DNA of 64,000 nucleotides from Salvator merianae (lineage: Eukaryota > Chordata > Lepidosauria > Squamata > Teiidae). The DNA is taken from positions 3,751,491 through 3,815,490 of the forward strand of contig QVOM02000126.1 of the NCBI GenBank assembly GCA_003586115.2. Direction: 5' to 3'. Below are positions 11,639 to 22,269 of this stretch, piece after piece. The notes beneath the pieces are model-generated. The model was given only the letters and a program-made list of their open reading frames with translations. It searched no databases and was not told where the DNA came from. The number at the start of each line of letters is the position of its first letter. Position 1 is the stretch's first letter. The position numbers were made by a program, and so were the translations under genes.

Positions 11639-11706
11639 TATTGGCATTACTATAACCTGCTCTGAGACCTTACGGTACGGGAAGAATAGAACTGTAATAA
11701 ATAAAC
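11639..11706 (+). mobile_element. L2-like LINE tail
   Basis: CTGCTCTGAGACCTTACGG...AATAAATAAAC matches the terminal hairpin and tail of the L2-like copies elsewhere in the window. Confidence 0.5.
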
Positions 11707-13057
11707 AAGCAAAGAGTGCTTCCAAGATACAGCTGTTTTGCCTATGACTACCAATGGTTGAGGAAAATATTAAAAGCAGACTAGTACTTTGGATGTCCTT
11801 TTAGATATTTGGTTGCCATTGTTAAAATAGAATGCCTGGATGCTTGTGTTTCTTCTGTTTATCTATCTCCAAAGAGTACTGTCCCATGAATTGTGTTAAA
11901 CAAATAGCTATTTGGGAGATCATACAACAAGAAGCTGGCAGAAATGTACAGGACAGGGACTGAATTTATGAAGTTCTTTTGCAAATTTTAAGGTCTTACT
12001 AGGCAGCATGAGTCTTTACAGAATGCACCACCAGATACACAGCACTGCTCCAAAATCAACTACTGGAAGTTTGCCATGGCCAGCTGCTTCCTTTTGTTTT
12101 TCTCATGTGCATTGGCAAATTTGTGAAGTTGACAACGGCACAGTGCCAAAAACCCTCCAACAAACATGCAATCATGCACCAAAGTCAATATTTTGCTTTT
12201 TAATCAATATTTTTAAGGCGATAGGCTAGCAGCTCAATATAGTGTCAGGGCTATCTGTAGGCCTTGTTGTAATGCTGACATGTTGATGGCATTTTTAGCA
12301 TGTCTGGAGACAGTTCTTAGACATATCTTAGAGATACACCACTTGTATCTTATATTATCACTGTTTTTCTTCTTGTGTAAGTTTAATGAGGCTGCAAGAT
12401 TTAAACAGCAATAAGATACCAGTGACAGCCTGAACTTAAAACAAGAATTACAAACCTGATGGTTAAAATCCAGTACAGCCCAATGATTTCAGCAGCTGTG
12501 ACTGTTCTAAAACTCTCCACTGAACAGTATGATTAATATTTCTTGGCTTTTAACTCGTTCCCACACATATTAAATACTGTGCAATTTAAACTTTCATGTG
12601 AAAAATACTTACATGCCTCACACACAAAAATACAAAAGCAGACATCCTATGCTGATGGAACTGTGAAGCTGTTTAATAGAAGCCAGGGATTTGGGTTATA
12701 CTACAGTGTACTTTAAAATGTAAAGTTTAAAAATAATGGTTTGATACTTAAGAAAAAAGGGAAAAATAGAATCACAAACTGATATGAAGCAAAAATAAAA
12801 ATATAAACGTTTGGCGTTTCCAACAATATAAGTGCAACTTTGTCTACTGAGAAGCAAGTCACACTGAATTTATTAAGGCTTTCTCCCAGGTAAAAAGGCA
12901 AAGGACTGCAGCCTAAATAACGGCGCATGTGATTTTAAAATTGCTGTCTTAAACAATAAAACAAAAACAAGCCATTTAACTTCATTTATGCACTATTGTT
13001 TAACTTGTTTTGGTGTTCCATTGCTTTTGCTTTAGTTGTATGTTAAGCATTGTATAT
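11707..13057 (-). other. Probable ZBTB1 3' UTR and downstream flank
   Basis: AT-rich sequence directly downstream of the ZBTB1 stop. A canonical signal AATAAA on the minus strand lies ~185 nt past the stop. How much of the stretch is transcribed is unknown. Confidence 0.4.
12869..12874 (-). terminator. Candidate proximal ZBTB1 polyadenylation signal
   Basis: AATAAA on the minus strand, ~185 nt after the stop codon. It is the first canonical hexamer I found downstream. Its use is not proven. Confidence 0.4.
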
Positions 13058-15172
13058 TCATGTTCTTTTCAAATGTTTGGCATTATAGTGAGATCTCATA
13101 TCTTTCCTCAGATTAAATTTTGCACCACAAACACCGCATGTGTACAAGTGAACGTCCATATGTTGCTCAAGTTGTTCATTATTTGGGAAAATCTGAAAGC
13201 AGACCTGGCATATTGTCTCCCCAGCTGACAAGTGGGATATCATGTGCCGGACGTGATCGTGTTTTCGGAAGTTTCCTTGGTCACAAATGGAGCAAACGTA
13301 TCTAGCCATGCCTTTGTGCATATCATTGTGAAGGCGCAGCTGACGCTCTCTTAGGAACTGTTTCCCACACGTCTGACAGACAAATTGTTTTTCCTTCGTG
13401 TGCACTGTATAGTGTTCCCGTAAATGACATCGCTGATAAAACCCTTTCCCACAAAGCGTACAAAAATGCTTGCGTCGATGATCCCTTTCATTTTCCTCCA
13501 TAATGGCATTCTTGAATAGATCTTGCTCCAGGCAGCTAGACATGTGTTCAACCACAAGACTTTCTGTTTCAAATCGCAGGCCACAGTTAGGACATCGGAA
13601 GGGGCAAGCTGAATCCCTATACAGTTGCTTTTTTGCAAGAGCGTTCATCTGGAAATGGCTGTCCCCATATTCATCTAGCATCTCCACGTACATCATCTCT
13701 TGGATTTCTGACTGTTCCTCGGGACTCTCTTCTAGATCAATTTTCTCCTCTGTATTCCTTAAGCTATCGGTGCTCAGGTCTTGGGGTTCTCCACAAGTCT
13801 CTGCATGGTCCTGCAACTGCCGTCCTTTGACTAAAATCTGCCCACATTTCCCACATGCACATATATTTTCTATATGTTTGGATAAGTAATGAGAAGAGAG
13901 GTCTTCTTCTGTGATTGTCAGCCCACACAGTTCGCAAGATGCATTTTCTATTCCTTCCTTGACGGCACCAACTTTGTTATTAAGAACCCTGGAACTTCTA
14001 AAATATTTTCTAGCATCTTCATTTACAGGCATGCGGGGTTTTAAAAGAGCTTTCCTAACACTTCTGTTTTCATTGACTTCTTCCTCAATGTAGTACCTGT
14101 ATACTGGGTCATCGTCATCCAGTTCATCATTATCAGTTGATTCATTGCCATCTGTTACCTTAATAATATTAAACTCTTTTAGGTCATCAACAGGGTTATC
14201 ATCTGGTTCCATCTTGACCACAATTCGTTTCCTTTCCGAGGCACGACTTCTCTCTTTGCTTAAGGGATCTGCTGTGGAAACAGTGCTCCCTTTTATACTT
14301 GTTACATTTGAGGCAGGGGATGAAGACCCTTCTGCAGCTTGGCTTTCATCACCTTGAGACAGTGGCATTTTAAGCACAGAGTCTCTTTCACTATTGTCCT
14401 GCTTTTCTGACTCATAATTCCTGGTGTTCTGATAGGAATGCCGATTTGTGCATGACATGATGTGCTCATCTAAGAGTCGTTCACAGCTGAAACTGAAGCC
14501 ACAAACGTCGCAGGTAAAACTCCTCCCAAAACGCCGCGAATTGGAGACCCGTTCTTTGGTGCTTGAGAGCTTGGGCACAGTGGTCCTTTTGCAGCTTTCT
14601 AAGGGCTGGTCAGAAAAACTGCTTAACTGCAAAGCTTCATCACTGGCCTCTCTGCTCTGAGATGTGCTCACAGTTGAACTTGGTGGCTCAGTACCCCACC
14701 TGTTTGCCTCACTCCCACTCCTAGCCAGCGTTTCTTCATACATCCGCACGCCGAATACCATTTTGCTATTTTGGGTGCTGGAAGCGGAAGAAGAGCACTG
14801 TAAACCGGAGGAATTTGTATCCTGTATGTCTTCCAGACATTCTGGCACATTATAGAGCTGCAGGGAGTTCATGGCTACTTTAAATTGTTCAAAATTGGCT
14901 GGGGCAGTCAGGATTTTTCCTAAATACATAAACTGTAAAATGAGATCAAAGCATTCAGCTGTAATTTTCATATTACTGAGGTTCAGCTGTGCCGTGCTGT
15001 GCTGCTGGCTCATGAAAAACATCCTAAAATAAGAACTGCAGGCGGCCAGAACTGCTTTGTGTGCCTGGAAATATATATCGTCAATCGCAATACAGCAATC
15101 GCAGAGAAATCCCCACTCTCTTTGGTTGTTGAGCTGCTGAAGAACATAGTTGCTGTGGCTGGTCCTTGCCAT
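13058..15172 (-). CDS. ZBTB1: ZBTB1, BTB zinc-finger transcription factor
   Basis: Complete 704-aa protein in one coding exon; the human protein is 713 aa. The BTB/POZ dimerisation domain spans ~1-115 ([18 protein letters not shown] is a family hallmark). A first finger at 221-241 is CCHC-like (C221, C224, H237, C241), in the position of the ubiquitin-binding UBZ4-type finger described for human ZBTB1. Further fingers lie at ~413-433, 527-547, 571-591, 599-619, 627-646, 655-675 and 679-700, ending LKRT as in the mammalian protein. VKME at ~319-322 fits a SUMOylation site. Between the BTB and the fingers the chain is acidic and serine-rich and least conserved. ZBTB1 is a nuclear repressor needed for lymphoid development and for damage tolerance with RAD18/PCNA. 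The start has a strong context (A at -3, G at +4), 20 nt after a clean splice acceptor. Confidence 0.97.
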   Translation of the reverse strand: MARTSHSNYVLQQLNNQREWGFLCDCCIAIDDIYFQAHKAVLAACSSYFRMFFMSQQHSTAQLNLSNMKITAECFDLILQFMYLGKILTAPANFEQFKVAMNSLQLYNVPECLEDIQDTNSSGLQCSSSASSTQNSKMVFGVRMYEETLARSGSEANRWGTEPPSSTVSTSQSREASDEALQLSSFSDQPLESCKRTTVPKLSSTKERVSNSRRFGRSFTCDVCGFSFSCERLLDEHIMSCTNRHSYQNTRNYESEKQDNSERDSVLKMPLSQGDESQAAEGSSSPASNVTSIKGSTVSTADPLSKERSRASERKRIVVKMEPDDNPVDDLKEFNIIKVTDGNESTDNDELDDDDPVYRYYIEEEVNENRSVRKALLKPRMPVNEDARKYFRSSRVLNNKVGAVKEGIENASCELCGLTITEEDLSSHYLSKHIENICACGKCGQILVKGRQLQDHAETCGEPQDLSTDSLRNTEEKIDLEESPEEQSEIQEMMYVEMLDEYGDSHFQMNALAKKQLYRDSACPFRCPNCGLRFETESLVVEHMSSCLEQDLFKNAIMEENERDHRRKHFCTLCGKGFYQRCHLREHYTVHTKEKQFVCQTCGKQFLRERQLRLHNDMHKGMARYVCSICDQGNFRKHDHVRHMISHLSAGETICQVCFQIFPNNEQLEQHMDVHLYTCGVCGAKFNLRKDMRSHYNAKHLKRT

Positions 15173-15192
15173 CTTGTGGTTAAATCAGAGCC
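15173..15192 (-). other. ZBTB1: ZBTB1 exon 2 5' UTR and splice acceptor
   Basis: On the minus strand a pyrimidine-rich tract (about 15240-15201) ends TTTGCACAG at 15193, followed by exon bases GGCTCTG and then the ATG. This is a strong 3' splice site, so the UTR continues in an upstream exon. Confidence 0.85.
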
Positions 15193-15339
15193 CTGTGCAA
15201 ATGAGAAAGAAGAGGGAGGGGTAGAGGGAAGAAACTATTATCATGCGTGCTTTAATAACTGAGATAACCCTAAGACTCTCCTACAAGGGCAAAGTGGACA
15301 ACACCCAACCACATCCAGGGGCTCAGAACCTGCATCTAG

Positions 15340-15700
15340 CCAACTTGTTTTCTCTTTCATGCATATTTCAATTCAGAGCTGACAATCTCTAGTAGTATTC
15401 ATAATCTACTATATTCAGTGAGGTGGTCCATCTTCATGTAGTCACTGTGACCGTGTTAGCTATTTTACCTGTGTTTATAGCTATTTCATTGTGCCCTACT
15501 CTGAGACCTTCGAGTAGAGGGCAAGATATAAAAATTATAAATAAATAAATAAATGTAGGTTTGCATAAAATCATAACCTTAATAGTGTCTCACCTATTAT
15601 TAGTTCAAACTATTCTGATTCCTGAAAACATGTCCTTTCAGCTGCCTTGCACTCTGCTTCATCGATCACAATGGGCACCAGTCACCACTGTATGCCAGGA
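15340..15700. repeat. Unnamed interspersed repeat, copy 2
   Basis: Same ordered blocks as 8360-8625. This copy is split by the L2-like LINE tail at 15440-15560. Confidence 0.5.
15440..15560 (+). mobile_element. L2-like LINE 3' end
   Basis: GCCCTACTCTGAGACCTTCGAGTAGAGGGCAAGATATAAA is a terminal hairpin (GCCCT...AGGGC). It is followed by AAATAAATAAATAAATG, as at the end of the other L2-like copies. Confidence 0.65.
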
Positions 15701-18064
15701 CACTAAGTCAAGCATATCCAGCTTTCCAAACCTTGTGGCCACTTGCAGATGTCTGAGAAAGGATTGTGGGCCTTAATCATAAAGCGGCTTCTCAATTCTG
15801 AATGGCACTAAGGAAGGTAGAATGTCTGATGAGAGTGGGAGGAGTATCTTTCAACTTTGTCCACAAGCTGTAGAGCAAGTAAGAACCATACTGAGCACAG
15901 GTACCTTAAAACAGGTCCTCCAACTTGCCTTTTTTTTTTTTTTTTTTTGGGTAGTGGGTTCAGGTCCACTCACAGATATCTGAGGAGGTCTTGTTGGGGA
16001 CACAGGGATCTACAGATGCCTAAGCAATCACTATGCTTGCCGGGATTGAATACAAAAAACACACGCTTTTTGAGTTGAGATCACCTACGAGGAAAAAAGA
16101 AGGCTCTCTTATTGGGTAGAGGAAGGCAAGGACCAAAATAATAATTAAAAAAAAATACTCCTCAACTGAGTGTACACTCAGTTCCCAAATTCTCATAAAG
16201 AAGCTGGAGCTCTTGCACCTTGCTTGTTCTGTTGTTTCTTTTGACTTAGCAACTAGCCTGTCTAAGACGTTAGGAGGGATAAATGCCAAGGAAAATTAGC
16301 CTCTAAAAAGAGAAATAAGAAGTGGTAATACAGGTGTCGATCACTAGCAGTTCCTGTTTTCCTCCACAGCAACCAACCATTTCATTCCATTTTCACTGAC
16401 AATTCAGATGCTTTAGAAACTTCCAAGTCAAGGTTTGGTTAACATCTGAGGCTCCAATCGCTTAAAAAGCAGCCCCAAAGCATCTTAGAGATAATAGCAT
16501 GAGGGCCTTGTAACCTCATCCCATCTCTAATCCACCTTTTTTGGCTTACAATGTCCATTGAAAGGCAAGAGGGGAAGACTGGCGTATGAAGAATTCTGCC
16601 TGTGAGCCATCTCTCAACCATTTCTAAGCTAGCTCAAAGCTGCTATATTTTACCGTTTGTGAATACAGCCTGAGCAACACATAGCCAGACTGTTCCCCAC
16701 ACCCCAAGGAAAGTTTCCAAGCAATACACAGATATTAAGGCTTCCACTGGAATTGGAAGGAAATGCAGGGTAGGATGGGGTGGGGTCGGAATGCTACTAT
16801 AATTATAAACGTTTAAAAAAACCACTAACAAAAAAAATGCCTGATAATTATTTAGTCCATGTAAGATACATACTGGCTACAAATTCCAGAGATTGGACAT
16901 TATGCCACCCCACTCCCTTTTAAACGTGAAGACACTGTTAAGAGTCTTTGCTGGGAGTGGTTTGCAGAAGTTAGCTCTTTGCCATTCATGCTTTTGCTAA
17001 CTGCACGTGTTGCCTACTCACAGAAGAGGGTCTGACTCTTCTCCATGATATTTAAAGCAAAATAGCATTTAAACTTGTATATTTCCAGGCTTGGGCCTCT
17101 AAAACAATGGTTTTCCATAGGTTTTCCGAATGAATTTCAGAGCCAGAAAATAATGCTGCAGAAGGTCTGTACTGCTGCCATTTTGGCAAGCTAAAACTTT
17201 TGTGAATAGTGAAGGACTGTTGCATTCTCAAACACCTCAAGAGTATCAGGCTGCCAGAAACTGCTCTATCATATTAAACCTTCAAGAGCTACAGCAGTGA
17301 AGTTTTCTCACAGCAGCTTCTGGCTGGTGTGTTCACCTAAAGTACCATTACATAAAAATTAGTAGTTCCCCTGCTTTTTCTTGCTCAGCAGGTTCCTTTT
17401 GAGTTTTTAATTACCAGTGGTTGGTCATGTAATTGTTACTTCATGCAACAAGATAAACTTAGTTTCCAGGTGTGAGTAAGAGAAGAATCCCAATCTCTCA
17501 CTTTCAACAGTTGGGTGCTTTGAACAGTTAGTCCAAGTCTACCACTAGTGAACAGTGAACTGATTTTATCTTCACAAATCACGATGGGGCTGCAATTTGT
17601 AAACATCAAACACTGAGCACAAATCAACCATCCCATGGATGTGGTTTTTCCTGCTGTTGCCACCATCTATGTATAACTAAAAAGGTCACATACATGACAT
17701 CTGCAGCACAACCCCTGATAACATCATATATCTTGAAATGTTTGTAGCTTGGCAGAGAAATGCTTCAGGGTCATTTCATTCAATAACCTTAATCTGGACA
17801 ATCACAAACATGAACAGGAATCTTCCCTTCTGCAGAAATGATTTTCTAAACTTGCCAGGGAGTCACTGAATGGGGTAAAAATACTTGCCTTTTTCCTGGG
17901 TGTATCTTGCACTCCCAGTTATCCACACTGAATCCAGAGTGAAGAAAGTCTCCATCTGGAGAAAATTCTAACGTGTATCTACCAAGTTATCTTTTTCTTG
18001 CTTAGGACTGTAGTGAAAATTAATCTATAGCCCCAACTACACACAAGCCTTATCACACACTTCA
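15701..18064. other. ZBTB1 intron 1, nothing recognised
   Basis: No conserved coding frame was seen. There is a poly-T near 15932-15948. The remainder is unassigned. Confidence 0.4.
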
Positions 18065-18150
18065 AAATGAATCCCTCCTTGCCACAGATGCCGAAAACTG
18101 AACCCAGGAACTTCTGCCTGAAGATGCTCTATCCTTGAGCTGTAGACACT
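18065..18150 (-). mobile_element. tRNA-headed SINE, head only
   Basis: Read on the minus strand: an A-box-like TACAGCTCAAGGATAGAGC, then GCAGAAGTTCCTGGGTTCAG as B box and GGCATCTGTGG. This is a tRNA-like head of a reptile SINE. Confidence 0.6.
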
Positions 18151-18784
18151 CCTAAAGAGCATGTTATTACTTGAATAAAGAAATAAGAATACATTACTTT
18201 TGTATTGAAAGTGTCAGATCTAACCAGCTGAACAAAAATCACCAACAGGCTAATGCCAGTCTTTAAAAGCTTTGAAATGACTTATGTAGTCTTCTGCATA
18301 TTTTCCTCACAGCTGCCTGTAAGGACAGCTGTTAAATTAATACTGTGGCAGCAACAAGTAACCAACAGATGTAGGCATCATGAATTTGGAGGCAGTGGAA
18401 AAAGTGCTCCCAAGAATGTTTCTCACTTAGTTTACAAGGCCACTTTTGCAAAGATCTAGCTGACAGGTTTATTATGTACTCCAAAGTCCCTTTTTTCCTT
18501 TTTATTTAGCAATCTATACCTTAACATTGTATTTACCAACCTATACTTTAACATTTTTTTCTTTTTTTAAAATCCCCAGATGTTTGAAAATAGTTGTGCA
18601 GACACTGCTGCATTTTCTTTCACCTGTGCAGTTAAAGAAACAGAAACTGTATGGATCTTTGTTGCTTCTAGGGCTGCCTGCAATGACTCAGTTACCTGTG
18701 GACTTAGCCACATCCCTGAAAGCCCTTTTTACCTCAATAAGAGTACCAGTTACTCTGGTGGAAACACGGAAACATGTTACAAAT

Positions 18785-20465
18785 TTAATTGTACTGGTAT
18801 TTATATAGCCTCTCATAGTGCTCAAGACAATTTTACAATTTTAAAGCATATAAAACCCAGCTAAAATACAATATTCAAATATAACAGGCTGTCCAGAGAG
18901 GAACGCAAGAGTGAATAAAATTGTTTTCAGCTGTCTTCTAGACTTACTTACATCAAGTGGCAGTTTAGTGCAGAAGGTTGATGTGGTTAACACAGAAGTC
19001 CTGTGAATAAAAGCTTGCTCCTGCCACAGCTTGGGCAGGCAGAACTATTCGCAAGCCAATCCTAGATGACTTTAGACTCTGGCCTACATGGTATGAGACA
19101 AGGCAGTCTTTCAGGTATCCAGGTCCAGAGCCATTTAGGCCTTCATAGGCTAGTACCAATACCTTGAATTGAGACTTGAAACACTACTGGTAGCCAATGC
19201 AGTGTTTGCAAAAAGAATAATGTATGACCACATTCCAAAGTTATGCATTACCCTGACTGCAGCATTCTGCACTCACTGTAGTCTCTGTACCATCTTCAAG
19301 GGCAGCTTCACATAGAGTGCACTGCAATAATCCAGTCAAGTGTGCATGTACAAGTGAAAGCAGGCTGCCTCTGTCTAAGAACCGCTGGAACTGATGCATG
19401 AACCAAAGCTGGCTATAAAGCACTCCTACTTACTAAGGCCACATGTGCCTCCAACACCAACATGGAATCTAGGAGCACACCTAAGTCCCAAACCTGCCAA
19501 TGGGGTTAAAGCAAATTCCTGGACTCAAGAACTGCCCACCAGGATTCAACTGGACTCTATAGGGGCCTGTTCACGCTTTGTGCTAGCAAGCATCAGGGAC
19601 GCTTACTAGCCAAGTGCTTCCACACTTCGCAGAGGCCCAAGCGGTAGGGAGCAGGCTACAGCCACTCCTGATCGCTCCTAGCTGTAGAGCACTAATTTGT
19701 GCTCCACAACCTTACCCGGAGTCACTTCCTGATTAAGGTGCATTCACACTTACATGGCAGTGTGGTGACCAGGCTGGTGCAATCACCTGATCGCACTTAT
19801 ATGATTGCCTGATCATGCCTGCATGCTGTACGACCCTGCTGGTCGCCATGGCAACAGCTAGACACTTCCCAGCCACTGCTATGGTCAGGATCAGACAAGA
19901 CTACTAGCATTCACACCATGAATGCTGGTAGCCTGCTTCAGGTAAGTAACTAGGGCCATGCAGTGCGGACAGTATCCATGCTGCATGGTCAATCACCAAG
20001 TTAGAACAGACTAATTAGTCTTTTCTAATGTGGTAAGTGTGAAAACGCCCTAGGTGTCCATCCAGTTCATCACAGCATGCTAGCACTGTTCTAGCCTTCA
20101 GCTGCCTCTTCTAGCTCAGATATAAAAGAGAGAGAGTTATAAAAGAGAGGTAAAAGTGTGTGTCATCCGCATAATGCATGCTTGCTCCCACTGGCTTAAT
20201 ATCAACATTAAATACTGTAGTATAAGAACCATAATTAAGCCTTGTAAGATCTCACAGCATAATTGTCTTGGGGCTGAAAAAACTCTCCTGGTGCTACTTT
20301 TTGAAAATGGTCCTCCAAGTAGGACTGAAACCACTGTAACATAACACATCCAATTCCTAAGCCGCACAGCCTATCCAGAAAAGCATCACAATCCACAGTA
20401 CCAAAGGTACTGAAACATGATAAAGAATCAATGGGGTGGCACTGACCCTGTGTCCTTCTCATAAA
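18785..20465 (-). mobile_element. L2-like LINE remnant with reverse transcriptase pieces
   Basis: Minus-strand frames give RT pieces in the correct order. An FDTVD-like palm stretch with FLDRLCGLGIG and QSYLEDHFQKV lies at ~20440-20270. A TLCEAALEDG region lies near 19330 (equivalent to the LYVGLPL block of related copies). AYEGLNGSGPGYLKD lies near 19150. A 3' segment with a LINE tail follows at 18785-18900. The frames are broken. A Harbinger-like MITE with a TAG duplication interrupts it at 19563-20050. Confidence 0.8.
19563..20050. mobile_element. Harbinger-like MITE nested in the L2-like LINE
   Basis: Begins GGGCCTGTTCACGCTT and ends AAGTGTGAAAACGCCC, with TAG on both sides (19560-19562 and 20051-20053). 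The two halves of the interrupted LINE continue outside. It is 488 bp with no transposase. Confidence 0.8.
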
Positions 20466-21097
20466 ATGCAGGCTACCAAAGCCACCAAGGCAGATTCAGA
20501 GCTGACACCTGTCCTAAAACGAGATCAGGATGAATCCAAATAATCAATTTCATCCAGCAGTTGCCGCAGTTGTTCAGCCAACTACCCCCTCAATAGTTTT
20601 GCCCAGGAAAGGGACGTTGACAATGAGGCAGTAGTTTGACAGGGAATCTACGCAACAGAATGGAAGGGAAGAGCAATATTTGGCTTCTGGAGGAGCCATA
20701 CTTCCAACCAGTGATTGGAGAATGAGTTACTTTGCGTCATTACTATGGCCTTTAGCCTATTCATTAAGGAAGCCTTTTCCCTGCCAATTTTTGTATTTCC
20801 TCAGTCCAAGCGCTGCCAAGCAAGCATGCATGCAGTTCCTTTTTTAAAAGCTGCCCCATGTGACTAAAACCCCACCCGTATGACAATGTGATGTCTTCAT
20901 TGTCTCCAAAATGGGAAGGCTAGCTACAAGAAACGGGTGAAAAGGCTGCAAACCCACTGATTTTGAATAACAAAAGAACAACTAGCTTGTTCCAATATAT
21001 GGCAAATACATGACAAATCAGAACTGGTAGACAAAAATGCACATGTATCAGTACTTATCCATCTTAAAAAAACTTCTTTCCACTAAAGTGACCCTTA
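20466..21097. other. ZBTB1 intron 1, possible further LINE 5' sequence
   Basis: Directly upstream (minus sense) of the RT pieces, so part of it may be decayed LINE. Nothing can be called with confidence. Confidence 0.3.
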
Positions 21098-21490
21098 GAA
21101 CATAAGAACATAAGAAAATAAGAAAAACTCTGCTAGATCAGGCCATGGCCCATCCAGTCCAACATCCTGTTTCACACAGTATAACACCAGCTGTTTCTGG
21201 GCATTCTCAAGCAGAAGACAAAAGTCAAAACCTTCATCTGCTCTTGACTCCCTGCAAATGGCCTTTAGAGGTATCCTGCCTGTCTCTCCAACCTGGAGGC
21301 AGTACCTCGGTATCCATTCCAGTAGCCACTGATATACATGACCTCCATGAATTTATCCAATTCATTCTTAAAACTATTCAGACTGATAGCTGTCACCAGC
21401 TCTTCCACTAGTAAATTCCACAGACAGATGACCCTTTGTGTGAAAAAATACATCCCCTTGTCGGTCCTAACTCTCCTAACCAAGATAGCA
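21098..21490 (-). mobile_element. CR1-type LINE 3' end with (TTCTTATG)n tail
   Basis: The plus strand shows AACATAAGAACATAAG, then GATCAGGCCATGGCCCATCC, TCCAACATCCTGTTTCACACAG and an end near CTCTCCTAACC. Octamer-repeat tails are a CR1-clade hallmark. At least nine copies of this family occur in the window. Confidence 0.7.
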
Positions 21491-21699
21491 TTGTAATGTA
21501 TAGTTCATTTTATACACATGATGGCAATTTTTTAAGCCAGCTTATCACACACAATTAGCAAATACTTTTCTCCAAGTTCTCCTGCACAATCATTGTGCAA
21601 AGCAGATTTAGTCAGCCTTTTGTCTTTCAACCAGCAACAGCCAGCATAGAAAACTCTGACCATTCTCAAAACTGACTGTTGACGAACTATACAGCCACA

Positions 21700-21800
21700 T
21701 CCCTGCAGTTTCTTTGGCAGTTTCTCTGGATCTCCCAGGAAGATCCTAGAGGCTGAATCTGTGACTCTCTGCCTTCCAGGCAGTGACTCAGCCACTTAGC
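21700..21800 (-). mobile_element. tRNA-like SINE head
   Basis: Minus strand: GGCTGTAGCTAAGTGGCTGAG resembles an A box, followed by GGCAGAGAGTCACAGATTCAGCC as a decayed B box. It is too short and diverged to name the family. Confidence 0.4.
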
Positions 21801-22059
21801 TACAGCCACTACTAACCAGCAGAGATGGCTCCAGAGAGTCTTAGGAGACTTAAAATTCATCTCATTTTCACAAAGACGACAAAAAACTGACTTGCCAAAG
21901 ACAATTCCGGAAGCTTATGACTGGATTTAAAAGTGGGCTATTGTGGACAGAGCAGTTTTTCCCAAATCTTCCCTCCCATCCAAACCCTATCATGTCCTCT
22001 GTCTGTTTCTGAATAAGTGCTCTACCAGCAGCAGACTGTATGCATGCATGTTTCCAGGC

Positions 22060-22265
22060 CTCATATCTTTATTTAATTGCTGCCTTCCAGAAACTCAAGG
22101 TGGTTTACATGGTTTGCACTGCACCCCTATTTTTATTCCCCAACCTTGTGAAGTAGCCCAGGTTGAGAGACAGCAACTGGCCCGGAGTCACTCAGTGAAT
22201 TTCATGGCTAAGTAAGGATTGAAACCTGAGTCTCTGTCAACTCTAGCCATTACATCACACTGCCC
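22060..22265 (-). mobile_element. Sauria-type SINE
   Basis: The plus strand carries CAAGGTGGTTTACATGG, GGTTGAGAGACAGCAACTGGCCC, CACTCAGTGAATTTCATGGC and GGATTGAAACCTGAGTCTC in the order of an inverted Sauria SINE. It ends at the tRNA-like head (CTAGCCATTACATCACACTG). Confidence 0.65.
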
Positions 22266-22269
22266 TTTG

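Noticed and set aside
1..13057. HSPA2 expected next to ZBTB1 by synteny
   Set aside because: No HSP70-like frame is present on either strand. It is probably outside the window.
13503..13889. Plus-strand frames antisense to ZBTB1
   Set aside because: Shadows of a strongly conserved coding exon.
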